The notes under the pieces are model-generated. The model had not been told where the DNA came from. It saw only the letters and a list, made by a program, of their open reading frames with translations, and made no database searches. Below, piece by piece: positions 6,315 to 13,865 of a stretch of DNA of 16,786 nt. A program made the translations under genes and the position numbers. How positions within the stretch are numbered: the first letter of the stretch is position 1; each line of letters opens with the position of its first letter. Source of the stretch: an uncultured Clostridia bacterium (lineage in GTDB: Bacteria > Bacillota > Clostridia > TANB77 > CAG-508); assembly GCA_934141475.1 (NCBI GenBank), contig CAKPCG010000033.1:1-16786 (forward strand), given 5' to 3'.

Positions 6315-6341
6315 AAAAACAAAAATTTAGGAGGTAAAAAC

Positions 6342-7286
6342 ATGATTGTTGGAGTAAGTGATTCAAAAAACAAAAAAGCCGAAATTCATTTTGGCACACA
6401 CAATGGAATATTTCATTGTGACGAGGTTATAGGCATTACAATACTTGAATTTGCATACCTGAATGTAGATTCACATGTGGTGCGGACTAGAAACTCGAAA
6501 GTTTTAAATGAACTTGATGTAGTAATTGATGTTGGAGGAGGAAGTTTTGATCACCATATGGCAGGCTTCGATAAACGAAGGCCAACAGGTGAAAAATATG
6601 CCAGCGCAGGACTTGTGTGGAAAAAATATGCGAAATCCGCTATTATGAACATATTAGGAAAAGAAAGCTTAAATGTAAGTGATGCAGAAATTGAAGAAAT
6701 AAAGGAAATGATAGACAAAGAAATTATCATTCCTATAGATATGGAAGACAATGGAGAGAAGGTTGCCACCCATAAATTCAGTTTCATTTCAAGTTTTTTG
6801 CCATCTTGGAAAGATAAAGAGCCAGACTATAATTTTGCTTTTAATAGAGCAGAAATAATATGCTTTAATATCTTTCGTGAAATAGTACAGGAAAAATATG
6901 CTCAGGTAGCTGCAAAAAAAGAACTGGAAAGTAGATATTCCTTAGGAATTGATGACGGTATTTTGGAGATTCCTGCACAAACAATGCCATGGATTGAAAA
7001 TGTGGTAAAATATAACGAAATTAATAGAAACAAGATTAAATTTGTTATTTATCCATATCCAGCTGGAGGATATGCTGCACAATGTGTTCCACCATCAATA
7101 AAAAATAAGTTTGGACAGCTTGTACCATTTCCAAGAAAATGGGCAGGGGGAAGTGAACAGACTTTACCAGATATCTCTGGGGTGAAAGATGCAACGTTTT
7201 GTCATAATGACTGCTTTTTTGCAAGAGCAAAAACTAAAGAAGCAGTTATCGAAATGTGCAAAATTGCAATTAGAACTGCAAATTAA
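6342..7286 (+). CDS. MYG1-family protein (UPF0160, predicted phosphoesterase/RNA exonuclease)
   Basis: The MYG1 family (PF03690) is related to DHH phosphoesterases, and human MYG1 is a 3'-5' RNA exonuclease. The family's metal-binding motifs are visible: GTHNGIFHCDE (residues 18-28), DVGGGSFDHH (63-72) and a C-terminal PYPAGGYAAQCVP. Length, 314 aa, is typical. AGGAGG at 6329-6334 supports ATG 6342. The N-terminus has no signal, so the protein is cytosolic. Arg48 in the conserved VVRTR segment is encoded by CGG without a frame break, an important counter-example to CGG being unreadable in this genome. It is a single-gene unit with its own promoter and terminator. Its natural substrate in bacteria is not established. 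Confidence 0.92.
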   Translation: MIVGVSDSKNKKAEIHFGTHNGIFHCDEVIGITILEFAYLNVDSHVVRTRNSKVLNELDVVIDVGGGSFDHHMAGFDKRRPTGEKYASAGLVWKKYAKSAIMNILGKESLNVSDAEIEEIKEMIDKEIIIPIDMEDNGEKVATHKFSFISSFLPSWKDKEPDYNFAFNRAEIICFNIFREIVQEKYAQVAAKKELESRYSLGIDDGILEIPAQTMPWIENVVKYNEINRNKIKFVIYPYPAGGYAAQCVPPSIKNKFGQLVPFPRKWAGGSEQTLPDISGVKDATFCHNDCFFARAKTKEAVIEMCKIAIRTAN

Positions 7287-7315
7287 GTTTTAAATTACTA
7301 TACTATCAACAAATC

Positions 7316-7349
7316 AAAACCGGAGAACGATTTTCATTCTCCGGTTTTT
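7316..7349. terminator. Bidirectional terminator between MYG1-family gene and sua5
   Basis: AAAACCGGAGAA (7316-7327) pairs with TTCTCCGGTTTT (7337-7348) over 12 bp, with T/A runs on both sides. It serves the convergent MYG1-family gene and sua5-like gene. Confidence 0.88.
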
Positions 7350-7354
7350 ACCAA

Positions 7355-8391
7355 TTATATAATATTATTTTCACAAGCTCTAACTAGTCTATTCATTATA
7401 CTAAGTCCTAGATTTTTTTGCTCTACCCCTTCTATTATTGCAAGATTACAATTTAATCTATCTACTTCTCTTAAACTAGAAAAAATATTGCTAGAAACTT
7501 CATTAAGATTATTTCTACTACCTAAACTAATAAATTTATTTTCTGGAATGTTAATATATTTTTTATCTTCTATAAAACCAAGCACACAGCAATTTTGATT
7601 ATTAGCTAGTAACTCACTATTTATTTTTGATATTTGGTCATCTCCTGTTTTTACTAATATACATTTTGTTTTTGGTGCATAGTGTTTATATTTCATTCCA
7701 GGACTTTCAATTTTTTCATTTTCTTTTACTTTTCTAAATAGATTATCACTAAGTTTTACATTTCCGTATAACGTTTTTTATATCATCTTCAGTAATGAAA
7801 CCAGGTCTAAGAATAACAGGAATACCATCTATAACTTTAACAACAGTAGATTCGATTCCTATGTTACATTTACCGCCATCAACGATTAAATCTATTTTTT
7901 TATCAAAATCTTCTTTAATATCTGTAACACAAGTTCCACTAGGTTTACTAGAGATATTTGCACTAGGTGCAGCAAGTGGAATATTACTTTTTTCAATTAC
8001 TTCGTGAATTATTTGGTTACTAGGCATTCTAATACCGACAGTTTCACCGAGAACAAGTTACAGTATTGCAAATACATTTTTTCTTATTTAATATAAGCGT
8101 AAATGGTCCAGGCATAAAGCTATCTATAAGTTTTTCTTCTATTTCATTTGGTTTTTCTGCAATATTGTAAATCATTTCTTTATTTGAAACATGAACTATT
8201 AAAGGATTGTCTTGTGCTCTGCCTTTAACTGTAAATATTTTTTTACAAGCATCATCTGAAAAGGCACTTGCAGCTAATCCATATACTGTTTCTGTTGGAA
8301 GAATGACTAATTCATTTTTTTTTATGGTTTCTATTACATTATTTAATTCATTTTCTTTTATATTATTTTTCCAATTATATATTTTTGTCAT
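7355..8391 (-). CDS. Threonylcarbamoyl-AMP synthase (Sua5/YwlC), interrupted by two +1 frame breaks
   Basis: Sua5 makes threonylcarbamoyl-AMP from threonine, bicarbonate and ATP, the first step of t6A37 tRNA modification, and is essential in many bacteria. The coding sequence lies in three frames: 8391 to ~8047, ~8048 to ~7764, and ~7765 to 7355. Skipping the C of in-frame CGG codons at 8049-8047 and 7766-7764 yields one 344-aa protein, the normal Sua5 length. The YrdC domain shows LPTETVYGLAA (31-41), KGRAQDNPLIVH (57-68), VTCSGETVGIRMP (with the first restored Gly115), then SANISSKPSG and GIESTVV. The C-terminal Sua5 domain begins after SPGMKYKHYAPK. Each break restores a Gly (115 and 209). 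All conserved motifs survive, which argues against a decaying pseudogene. Programmed frameshifting, a systematic insertion, or sequencing error remain possible. Confidence 0.88.
7764..7766 (-). other. CGG +1 frame-break site 3 (sua5)
   Basis: On the minus strand the upstream frame reads GTT ATA CGG AAA and then meets TAG five codons after the break codon begins. Skipping the C gives ATA GGA AAT GTA and continues 136 codons into the Sua5 C-terminal domain. The CGG is exactly in the zero frame. Confidence 0.8.
8047..8049 (-). other. CGG +1 frame-break site 4 (sua5)
   Basis: On the minus strand the upstream frame reads ACT TGT TCT CGG TGA, so a stop follows the CGG immediately. Skipping the C gives TCT GGT GAA ACT and the motif VTCSGETVGIRMP, equal in length to the family's VTxGLxTVxVRMP. 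Confidence 0.8.
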
Positions 8392-8489
8392 TTTTACCTG
8401 AATTCCTTTCTTTCAAGGTATAAAATTTGATTAAAATTATTTTATTTTGCAATTATTTTTCAAACTTATTACCTCTTTTACAATTTACA

Positions 8490-8518
8490 ATTATACCAAA
8501 AAATAGGGCTATTGTAAA
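8490..8518 (-). promoter_or_regulatory. Promoter of sua5
   Basis: On the minus strand TTTACA (8518-8513), a 17-bp spacer and consensus TATAAT (8495-8490) point toward the sua5-like gene, about 100 bases upstream of its ATG. Confidence 0.65.
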
Positions 8519-8547
8519 GATTTTTCAAAATATTGTAATATATTATG

Positions 8548-8553
8548 TATAAT
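8548..8553 (+). promoter_or_regulatory. Probable -10 element of DUF378 gene
   Basis: A consensus TATAAT lies 60-70 bases before the DUF378 start; no good -35 is visible at 16-18 bp, so the promoter is weak or activator-dependent. It is divergent from the sua5 promoter. Confidence 0.4.
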
Positions 8554-8619
8554 AGTTACAATATTTATGTATAAAATTTAATTTATGAAATAATAATAAA
8601 AATAGAGTGGAGGTAAATT

Positions 8620-8814
8620 ATGAAAATATTATACAATATAGTACTTACTCTTGTAATAATAGGTGCTCTAAATTGGCTTCTAATAGGTTTATTTAAATTT
8701 GATTTAGTTGCGATGATATTTGGAGAAATGAGTGTATTAAGTAGAATTATATATACTCTAGTAGGAATAAGTGGAGTAGTATCAATAGGATTATATTCAA
8801 AAATTAATGAATAA
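8620..8814 (+). CDS. DUF378 small membrane protein, 64 aa
   Basis: The product has two hydrophobic segments (about residues 5-27 and 38-58) separated by a short loop, with the GALNWLLIGLFKFDLVAMIF pattern typical of DUF378 (PF04070) near its N-terminus. It is the usual length for that family. GTGGAGGT just upstream sets the ATG at 8620. It sits in the inner membrane; no function is established for the family. It is a single-gene unit with its own terminator, divergent from sua5. Confidence 0.88.
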   Translation: MKILYNIVLTLVIIGALNWLLIGLFKFDLVAMIFGEMSVLSRIIYTLVGISGVVSIGLYSKINE

Positions 8815-8817
8815 TAA

Positions 8818-8864
8818 AATAATACTGAAACTAGCTATTAAAAGTTGGTTCAGTATTATTTTTT
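8818..8864 (+). terminator. Terminator of DUF378 gene
   Basis: AATAATACTGAA (8818-8829) pairs perfectly with TTCAGTATTATT (8849-8860) and a T run extends to 8864. Confidence 0.85.
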
Positions 8865-8963
8865 ATAGGTTTACATAGATATGGCACATCTAAATTGAAA
8901 AAAATTGAAGGGGAGTTCTAAAAAGACACATATTTTATAATTTTATAATTTTATATTCAAAGA

Positions 8964-8992
8964 TTGAAAATAAACCTAAAATACTATATAAT
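8964..8992 (+). promoter_or_regulatory. Promoter of trmFO-polysaccharide operon
   Basis: TTGAAA (8964-8969), a 17-bp spacer and consensus TATAAT (8987-8992). Transcription would start close to 9000, leaving a very short leader before AAAGGAG and ATG 9016. No further terminator is seen before 15025. Confidence 0.75.
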
Positions 8993-9015
8993 ATACCACA
9001 AAAGGAGAAAACAAA

Positions 9016-10377
9016 ATGAACGAATATATAACAGTAATAGGAGGCGGTTTAGCAGGAACAGAATCTGCTTACCAAATAGCCAAAAGAGGAATAAAAGTAA
9101 AATTATATGAAATGAAACCAAAAAAATACTCGCCAGCACATTCAAATTCAAACTTAGCAGAAATAGTGTGTAGTAACTCATTTAAGTCTAATTTACATAC
9201 TAATGCTTGTGGATTATTAAAAGAAGAATTAAGAATTTTAGATTCTATGCTTATAAAAATTGCAGACCAAACCTCAGTACCTGCTGGACAAGCATTAGCA
9301 GTAGATAGAGAAGAATTTTCTAAAAAAGTTACGGAAAAAATTGAAAAAAATCAATTAATAGAAGTTATAAATAAAGAAGTAGGAGAGGAAGTTCATTTAA
9401 AGGAACTAGCAAAAAATGGAATTGTAATAATAGCAACAGGACCATTAACATCTGAAAGTTTATCAAATGAAATTAAAGAACTTACAGGAGATGAAAAATT
9501 AGCTTTTTATGATGCAGCAGCACCTATAGTTACAAAAGATAGTATAGATTTTAATATAGCTTTTTATGGAAATAGATATGAACAAGAAAAGAAAAAAGAA
9601 GAAGCAATAGAAGAATGGCAAAAACGTTTGGAAAATCAAGATGCAAGTTATATTAACCTCCCAATGAATAAAGATGAATATGAAAAATTTGTAACAGAAT
9701 TAATAAATGCAGAGGTAGTAACACTTCATGATTTTGAAAAAAGAGAGATATTTGAAGGGTGTATGCCAATAGAAATAATGGCAAAAAGAGGAATTGATAC
9801 ATTAAGATTTGGTCCGTTAAAGCCTGTAGGGTTTGATGACCCAAGATATGGCAAAAGACCATATGCAGTAGTACAATTAAGACAAGATAATGGAGTAGCT
9901 AGTTTATATAATATAGTAGGCTTTCAAACAAATTTAAAATATGGAGAGCAAAAACGTATTTTTAGTTTGATACCAGGTTTGGAAAAGGCAGAATTTGTAA
10001 AATATGGTGTAATGCACAGAAATACATATATAAATTCAAGTAAGTTACTAGATAATGTATACAAATTAAAAAAAGAACAAAATATATATTTTGCAGGTCA
10101 AATAACAGGAGTTGAAGGCTATGTTGAGTCAATATCTTCAGGATTAGTTGCAGGAATAAATGCGGCTCAACAATTTAAAAATTCAGATAAAAAAATAGAA
10201 TTTTCAAATTATACAATGATAGGAGCTCTTGCAAAATATATATCAACAGAAAATGAAAAATTTCAACCTATGAATGCAAATTTTGGAATAGTTCCAGAGC
10301 TTGGAGAAAAAATAAAAGATAAAAAACTAAAATATCAAAAATTAGCTGACAGAGCACTTGAATATTTAAAAAAATAA
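9016..10377 (+). CDS. trmFO: TrmFO, folate/FAD-dependent tRNA (uracil-54-C5)-methyltransferase
   Basis: TrmFO methylates U54 of the tRNA T-loop using 5,10-methylenetetrahydrofolate as carbon donor and reduced FAD. The product is 453 aa, near the usual 435-450. The dinucleotide-binding motif VIGGGLAGTESAYQ starts at residue 7. Other conserved parts are CSNSFKSN, AGQALAVDREEFS, GCMPIEIMAKRG, LRFGPLKPVG, GFQTNLKYGEQKRIF and the C-terminal GQITGVEGYVES. AAAGGAG precedes ATG 9016. The frame is intact and contains no in-frame CGG codon. It leads a string of glycosyltransferase genes, with only 10 bases to the next start, so it is probably expressed together with them. Confidence 0.97.
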   Translation: MNEYITVIGGGLAGTESAYQIAKRGIKVKLYEMKPKKYSPAHSNSNLAEIVCSNSFKSNLHTNACGLLKEELRILDSMLIKIADQTSVPAGQALAVDREEFSKKVTEKIEKNQLIEVINKEVGEEVHLKELAKNGIVIIATGPLTSESLSNEIKELTGDEKLAFYDAAAPIVTKDSIDFNIAFYGNRYEQEKKKEEAIEEWQKRLENQDASYINLPMNKDEYEKFVTELINAEVVTLHDFEKREIFEGCMPIEIMAKRGIDTLRFGPLKPVGFDDPRYGKRPYAVVQLRQDNGVASLYNIVGFQTNLKYGEQKRIFSLIPGLEKAEFVKYGVMHRNTYINSSKLLDNVYKLKKEQNIYFAGQITGVEGYVESISSGLVAGINAAQQFKNSDKKIEFSNYTMIGALAKYISTENEKFQPMNANFGIVPELGEKIKDKKLKYQKLADRALEYLKK

Positions 10378-10387
10378 GGAGAAAACA

Positions 10388-11340
10388 ATGCCAAAAGTAA
10401 GCTTAATAATACCAGTTTACAATGTAGAAAAATATATAGAAAAATGCCTAGATTCGGTGGTAAATCAAACTCTTAAAGAAATGGAAATTTTAATAGTAAA
10501 TGATGGGTCAAAAGATTTATCGAAACAAAAAATAGAAAAATATCTAAAAAAATATTCTAATATAAAGTACTTAGAAAAAGAAAATGGACGGCTTATCAGA
10601 TGCTAGAAATTATGCAATTCCTTATGCTACCCGGAGAATATATTGCTTTTTTGGATTCTGATGATTATGTTGAAGAAAACATGTACGAAGAAATGTACAA
10701 AAAAGCAAAAGAAGAAAATTCAGATATGGTAGAATGTGATTTTATTTGGGAATATCCAGATAAAAAAAGAGAGGATGTAGGCTTAATTTATAATTCTAAA
10801 AAAGAAATGATAGTAAATGGACGTGTAGTTGCATGGAACAAATTAATAAAAAGAAAAATAATAGAAAAGTTAAACCTAAAATTCCCTGTAGGACTAAGAT
10901 ATGAGGATGTAGAGTTTTTCTATAAATTAGTACCATATGTAAATAAAGTTTCATTTGTAAAAAAATGTTTTGTACATTATGTTCAAAGAGAAAATTCAAT
11001 AGCAAATACTCAAAATATAAGAACTAAAGAAATTTTTAATGTGCTTGATAATGTAATAAATTATTACAAGGAAAAAGAATTGTATGATGAATACAAAGAA
11101 GAATTAGAATATATATATGTAAGATTTTTGCTTTGTAGTTCATTAAAAAGAATGTGCAAAATAGCATCAAAAGAACAAAGAAAAGAAGCTTTAAAAGAGA
11201 CTTGGGAAAATATAAATTTGAAATTTCCCAATTGGAAAAAAAATGGTATTTTAAAGAAAAAAAGTTTGAAAAATTTATATATAAAAAGTAATAACAAAAT
11301 AACATATAAAATATATTGCTTTTTCTTAAAAATAATATAA
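10388..11340 (+). CDS. GT2-family glycosyltransferase, interrupted by two +1 frame breaks
   Basis: This is a GT-A fold family 2 enzyme transferring a sugar from a nucleotide donor, here probably onto a surface polysaccharide. The N-terminal part (from 10388) has VSLIIPVYNVEKYIEKCLDS and VNDGS. The coding frame changes at CGG 10589-10591 and again at CGG 10632-10634. Skipping each C gives ENGGLSDARNYAIPYATGEY (residues 65-84) followed by IAFLDSDDYVEENMYEEMY, the textbook GT2 segment with the DSDD metal/donor motif. The joined protein is 316 aa, a normal length. Without the shifts only a 72-aa fragment is made from the first start. The ATG at 10600 that opens the last frame is not at a domain boundary. 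It follows trmFO by 10 bp with AAGGAG and ends 16 bp before the polymerase-like gene. Confidence 0.9.
10589..10591 (+). other. CGG +1 frame-break site 1 (GT2)
   Basis: The frame reads AAT GGA CGG CTT and reaches TAG at 10604-10606. Skipping C10589 gives GGA GGC TTA TCA, which restores the conserved NGGLSDARN motif. The CGG is exactly in frame zero. Confidence 0.85.
10632..10634 (+). other. CGG +1 frame-break site 2 (GT2)
   Basis: After the first shift the frame reads GCT ACC CGG AGA and would soon hit a stop. Skipping C10632 gives ACC GGA GAA TAT and restores ATGEYIAFLDSDD. Again the CGG is exactly in frame with the preceding reading. Confidence 0.85.
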
Positions 11341-11356
11341 GGGAGGAAAAGTTATA

Positions 11357-12742
11357 ATGTTAAAAAAAATAAAACAAAAAATAACATTAGAAAACCTATT
11401 ATGCCTGTTTATAATTATTTGTCCTATTTTAGATATAATAAGTTTTATATTTAGGAATTATTTTAAAACATCAATTTCTCCCACAACAATATTAAGACCA
11501 ATTATACCAATTGTAGTATTTGCAGTCCTATTTTTTAAAGAAAACAATAAAAAACAAAAAATACTAGTAATGTTAACATATTTTCTATATTCAATAATTC
11601 ATTTAATTATATTTAAACAACTAAAAAATGGAAGCTCATATGGTTCGATTGCAAATGAGGCACAATATTTAATAAACTATTTTATTATGATTGTTAATAT
11701 TTATATATTTTTTAAAGTAATAAAAGACAAAGGAAAAGTAGAAAAATCGGTATTTATAAGCCTTTTAATATATATAATAACATTATATTTTTCAATAATT
11801 ACAAAAACATCGTCATCTACATATTTGGAAAAAATAGGTTATAAAGGCTACTTTGAGTCAGGAAATAGTTTATGTACAGTATTACTTTTGGAATTATGTA
11901 TAATTTTAGGAAAATTTGAAATAAAAGACTTAAAAAAGGTTATTTTAATTATGTTTACAGGAATATATCTTACAATGCTATCTGGAATGAGAACAGGTTT
12001 ATTTGGATTTGGACTAATTATTGGAATATATATAATAGGGAAATTTTTGGAGAACATAAAAGAAAACAAAAAATTTAGCAAAAAACAAATTGTAAGTGTA
12101 ACATTAATAGTAATTTTAACAATAATTGCAATATTTATTTTAGGTTCTAAAACACTTCAAAGAAGAAAATTATTAATGGAAAATGAAAAAAATAATATAG
12201 ATATTGAAACAGGAGAGGAAAGATATGTTACAGGAGACATTTTAAATTTATACAAAAAAATAAAAAATGGAGAACTTAAAGAAAATTTTATGTCTGAGGC
12301 GGAAAATAGGGCAATTGTAGAATTTTGTGATTATGCAAAAAAAATAAAACTTTCAAATGTAAATTTAAGAAAACAACAGTTAATTTACAATATAATTTTA
12401 GTAAAAGAACAAAAAAATCCTATATTAATTTTATTTGGAAATGGATACAAAAACCAAACAGGAGAATTAGTAATGGAAATGGAAATACCTGCAATTCTTT
12501 TAAATTTTGGAATAGTTGGATTTATATTATATATTGGACCTATTATTTATATACTTGGAAGGGAAATATATATTTTTATAAAAAATAAAAATCAGGAAAA
12601 AATAGAAAACATAATGTATATAACAGGCTCTTTACTTGCTATTGGTCTATCATGTTTTTCTGGATACGTGTATTTTAGCTTATCTAGTATGACAATGGCA
12701 ATAGTTCTACTTTTGTGTTTTGAGAGGAAGGAATGTAAGTAA
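11357..12742 (+). CDS. O-antigen polymerase/ligase-like membrane protein (Wzy/WaaL-type)
   Basis: The product is 461 aa with about ten to twelve hydrophobic helices and one large hydrophilic loop (about residues 270-350), the layout of Wzy polymerases and WaaL-type ligases. The LSGMRTGLFGFGL segment near residue 210 resembles the conserved S/G-R-xx region of the O-antigen ligase family (PF04932). Such proteins join lipid-linked repeat units outside the membrane. GGGAGG lies ahead of ATG 11357. It is surrounded by glycosyltransferases and its end lies two bases before the next start, so it belongs to one polysaccharide operon. Polymerase versus ligase cannot be told apart here. Confidence 0.8.
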   Translation: MLKKIKQKITLENLLCLFIIICPILDIISFIFRNYFKTSISPTTILRPIIPIVVFAVLFFKENNKKQKILVMLTYFLYSIIHLIIFKQLKNGSSYGSIANEAQYLINYFIMIVNIYIFFKVIKDKGKVEKSVFISLLIYIITLYFSIITKTSSSTYLEKIGYKGYFESGNSLCTVLLLELCIILGKFEIKDLKKVILIMFTGIYLTMLSGMRTGLFGFGLIIGIYIIGKFLENIKENKKFSKKQIVSVTLIVILTIIAIFILGSKTLQRRKLLMENEKNNIDIETGEERYVTGDILNLYKKIKNGELKENFMSEAENRAIVEFCDYAKKIKLSNVNLRKQQLIYNIILVKEQKNPILILFGNGYKNQTGELVMEMEIPAILLNFGIVGFILYIGPIIYILGREIYIFIKNKNQEKIENIMYITGSLLAIGLSCFSGYVYFSLSSMTMAIVLLLCFERKECK

Positions 12743-12744
12743 AA

Positions 12745-13851
12745 ATGAAAAAAATAGTATTTGGAATAACAAGCCTTGGAATAGGTGGAGCAGAAAGAGT
12801 ACTTGTAGATATAGTAAACAAGTTAAAAAATGAATATGATATTACAATTTTTACATTATATGGTAATGGAGCTTTTGAAAAAGAAATTGATAAAAATGTA
12901 AAAGTAATAAAAATGTATAATAATTCATATGAACAAATGAGCAATTTTAAAAGAAAAATAATACCTATAAAAATACTTTTAGGAGGAAATAAAGTTTATA
13001 AAAAATACCTAGATGGAAAGTTTGATGCAGAAATTGCATTTTTAGAAGGTCCAATAACAAGAATCTTTAAATATGGAAAGTCAAAAAAGAAAATTGTATG
13101 GGTACATAATGATATATCAAAAGTATTTGGAAATGATTTTAAAGCAAAAATTAAATTACATATAGATAAAAAAATATACAGTAAATATGACAAAATAATA
13201 TTTGTAAGTAATGATAATAAAGAATCTTTTAATAAATTATATAATATAAAAAATTTAGAAGACAAAGAAAGAGTTATTTATAATTATATTGATAAAGAAA
13301 GAATAATAGAAAAATCAAATAAAAATATAGGACAAGAATATATTGATAAAGATATACCATCTATACTAACAGTTGCAAGGCTTGTAAAACAAAAAGCAAT
13401 AGATAGATTAATAAATGTACATAAAAGACTTATAGATGAAAAAGTAATGCACAATATCTATGTAATAGGAGATGGACCAGAATTACAAAATCTAGAAAAT
13501 CAAATTAAAAAACTAAAAGTTGAAGATACATTTAAACTAATGGGAAAAAGAGAAAATCCATATCCATACATAAAAAGAGCCGATTATTTTGCTTTACTGT
13601 CTGAGTTTGAAGGATATGGAATGGTAATAGATGAAGCAAAAATTTTAAATAAGAAAATAATTATTACAGACACAGCAGCAAAAGAAGCAGTTAAGGGATA
13701 TTCTAAAAAATTAATTCTAAAAAATACAGAAGATGCGATTTTTGATGGATTAAAACAAGTAATAAATCAAAATGTAATATTTGACGATAGTGAAGCAATG
13801 TTTAATAATGAATATTTAATAGAAGAAATAAAAGATATAATCGAAAATTAA
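12745..13851 (+). CDS. GT4-family glycosyltransferase, 368 aa
   Basis: The GT-B fold family 4 enzyme transfers a sugar from a nucleotide donor with retention. The N-terminal glycine loop is LGIGGAERVL (residues 11-20), and the C-terminal donor-binding EX7E motif is EGYGMVIDE with Glu289 and Glu297. The ILTVARLVKQKAIDRLI stretch is the usual start of the C-terminal Rossmann domain, and the IGDGPE motif follows. Length is typical. ATG 12745 follows the previous stop by two bases, with GAGAGGAAGG just inside the upstream gene, so translation may be coupled. The donor and acceptor sugars are not predictable. Confidence 0.92.
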   Translation: MKKIVFGITSLGIGGAERVLVDIVNKLKNEYDITIFTLYGNGAFEKEIDKNVKVIKMYNNSYEQMSNFKRKIIPIKILLGGNKVYKKYLDGKFDAEIAFLEGPITRIFKYGKSKKKIVWVHNDISKVFGNDFKAKIKLHIDKKIYSKYDKIIFVSNDNKESFNKLYNIKNLEDKERVIYNYIDKERIIEKSNKNIGQEYIDKDIPSILTVARLVKQKAIDRLINVHKRLIDEKVMHNIYVIGDGPELQNLENQIKKLKVEDTFKLMGKRENPYPYIKRADYFALLSEFEGYGMVIDEAKILNKKIIITDTAAKEAVKGYSKKLILKNTEDAIFDGLKQVINQNVIFDDSEAMFNNEYLIEEIKDIIEN

Positions 13852-13865
13852 AGGAAAGAAAAAAT

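Noticed and set aside
7749..8027. Independent small gene within the sua5 region
   Set aside because: It is the middle frame of the interrupted Sua5 coding region; its ATG is an internal methionine of the RMPSN motif and has no ribosome binding site.
8044..8046. TGA following CGG in the sua5-like gene as a selenocysteine or recoded codon
   Set aside because: Reading through TGA in the same frame does not continue Sua5 homology, whereas a +1 shift does. No SECIS-like hairpin is evident, and TGA ends other genes normally.
10600..11340. Separate second glycosyltransferase gene starting at ATG 10600
   Set aside because: Its first ten residues are out of frame with conserved GT2 sequence and it would lack the nucleotide-binding half. 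The joined reading with two +1 shifts restores a full enzyme.
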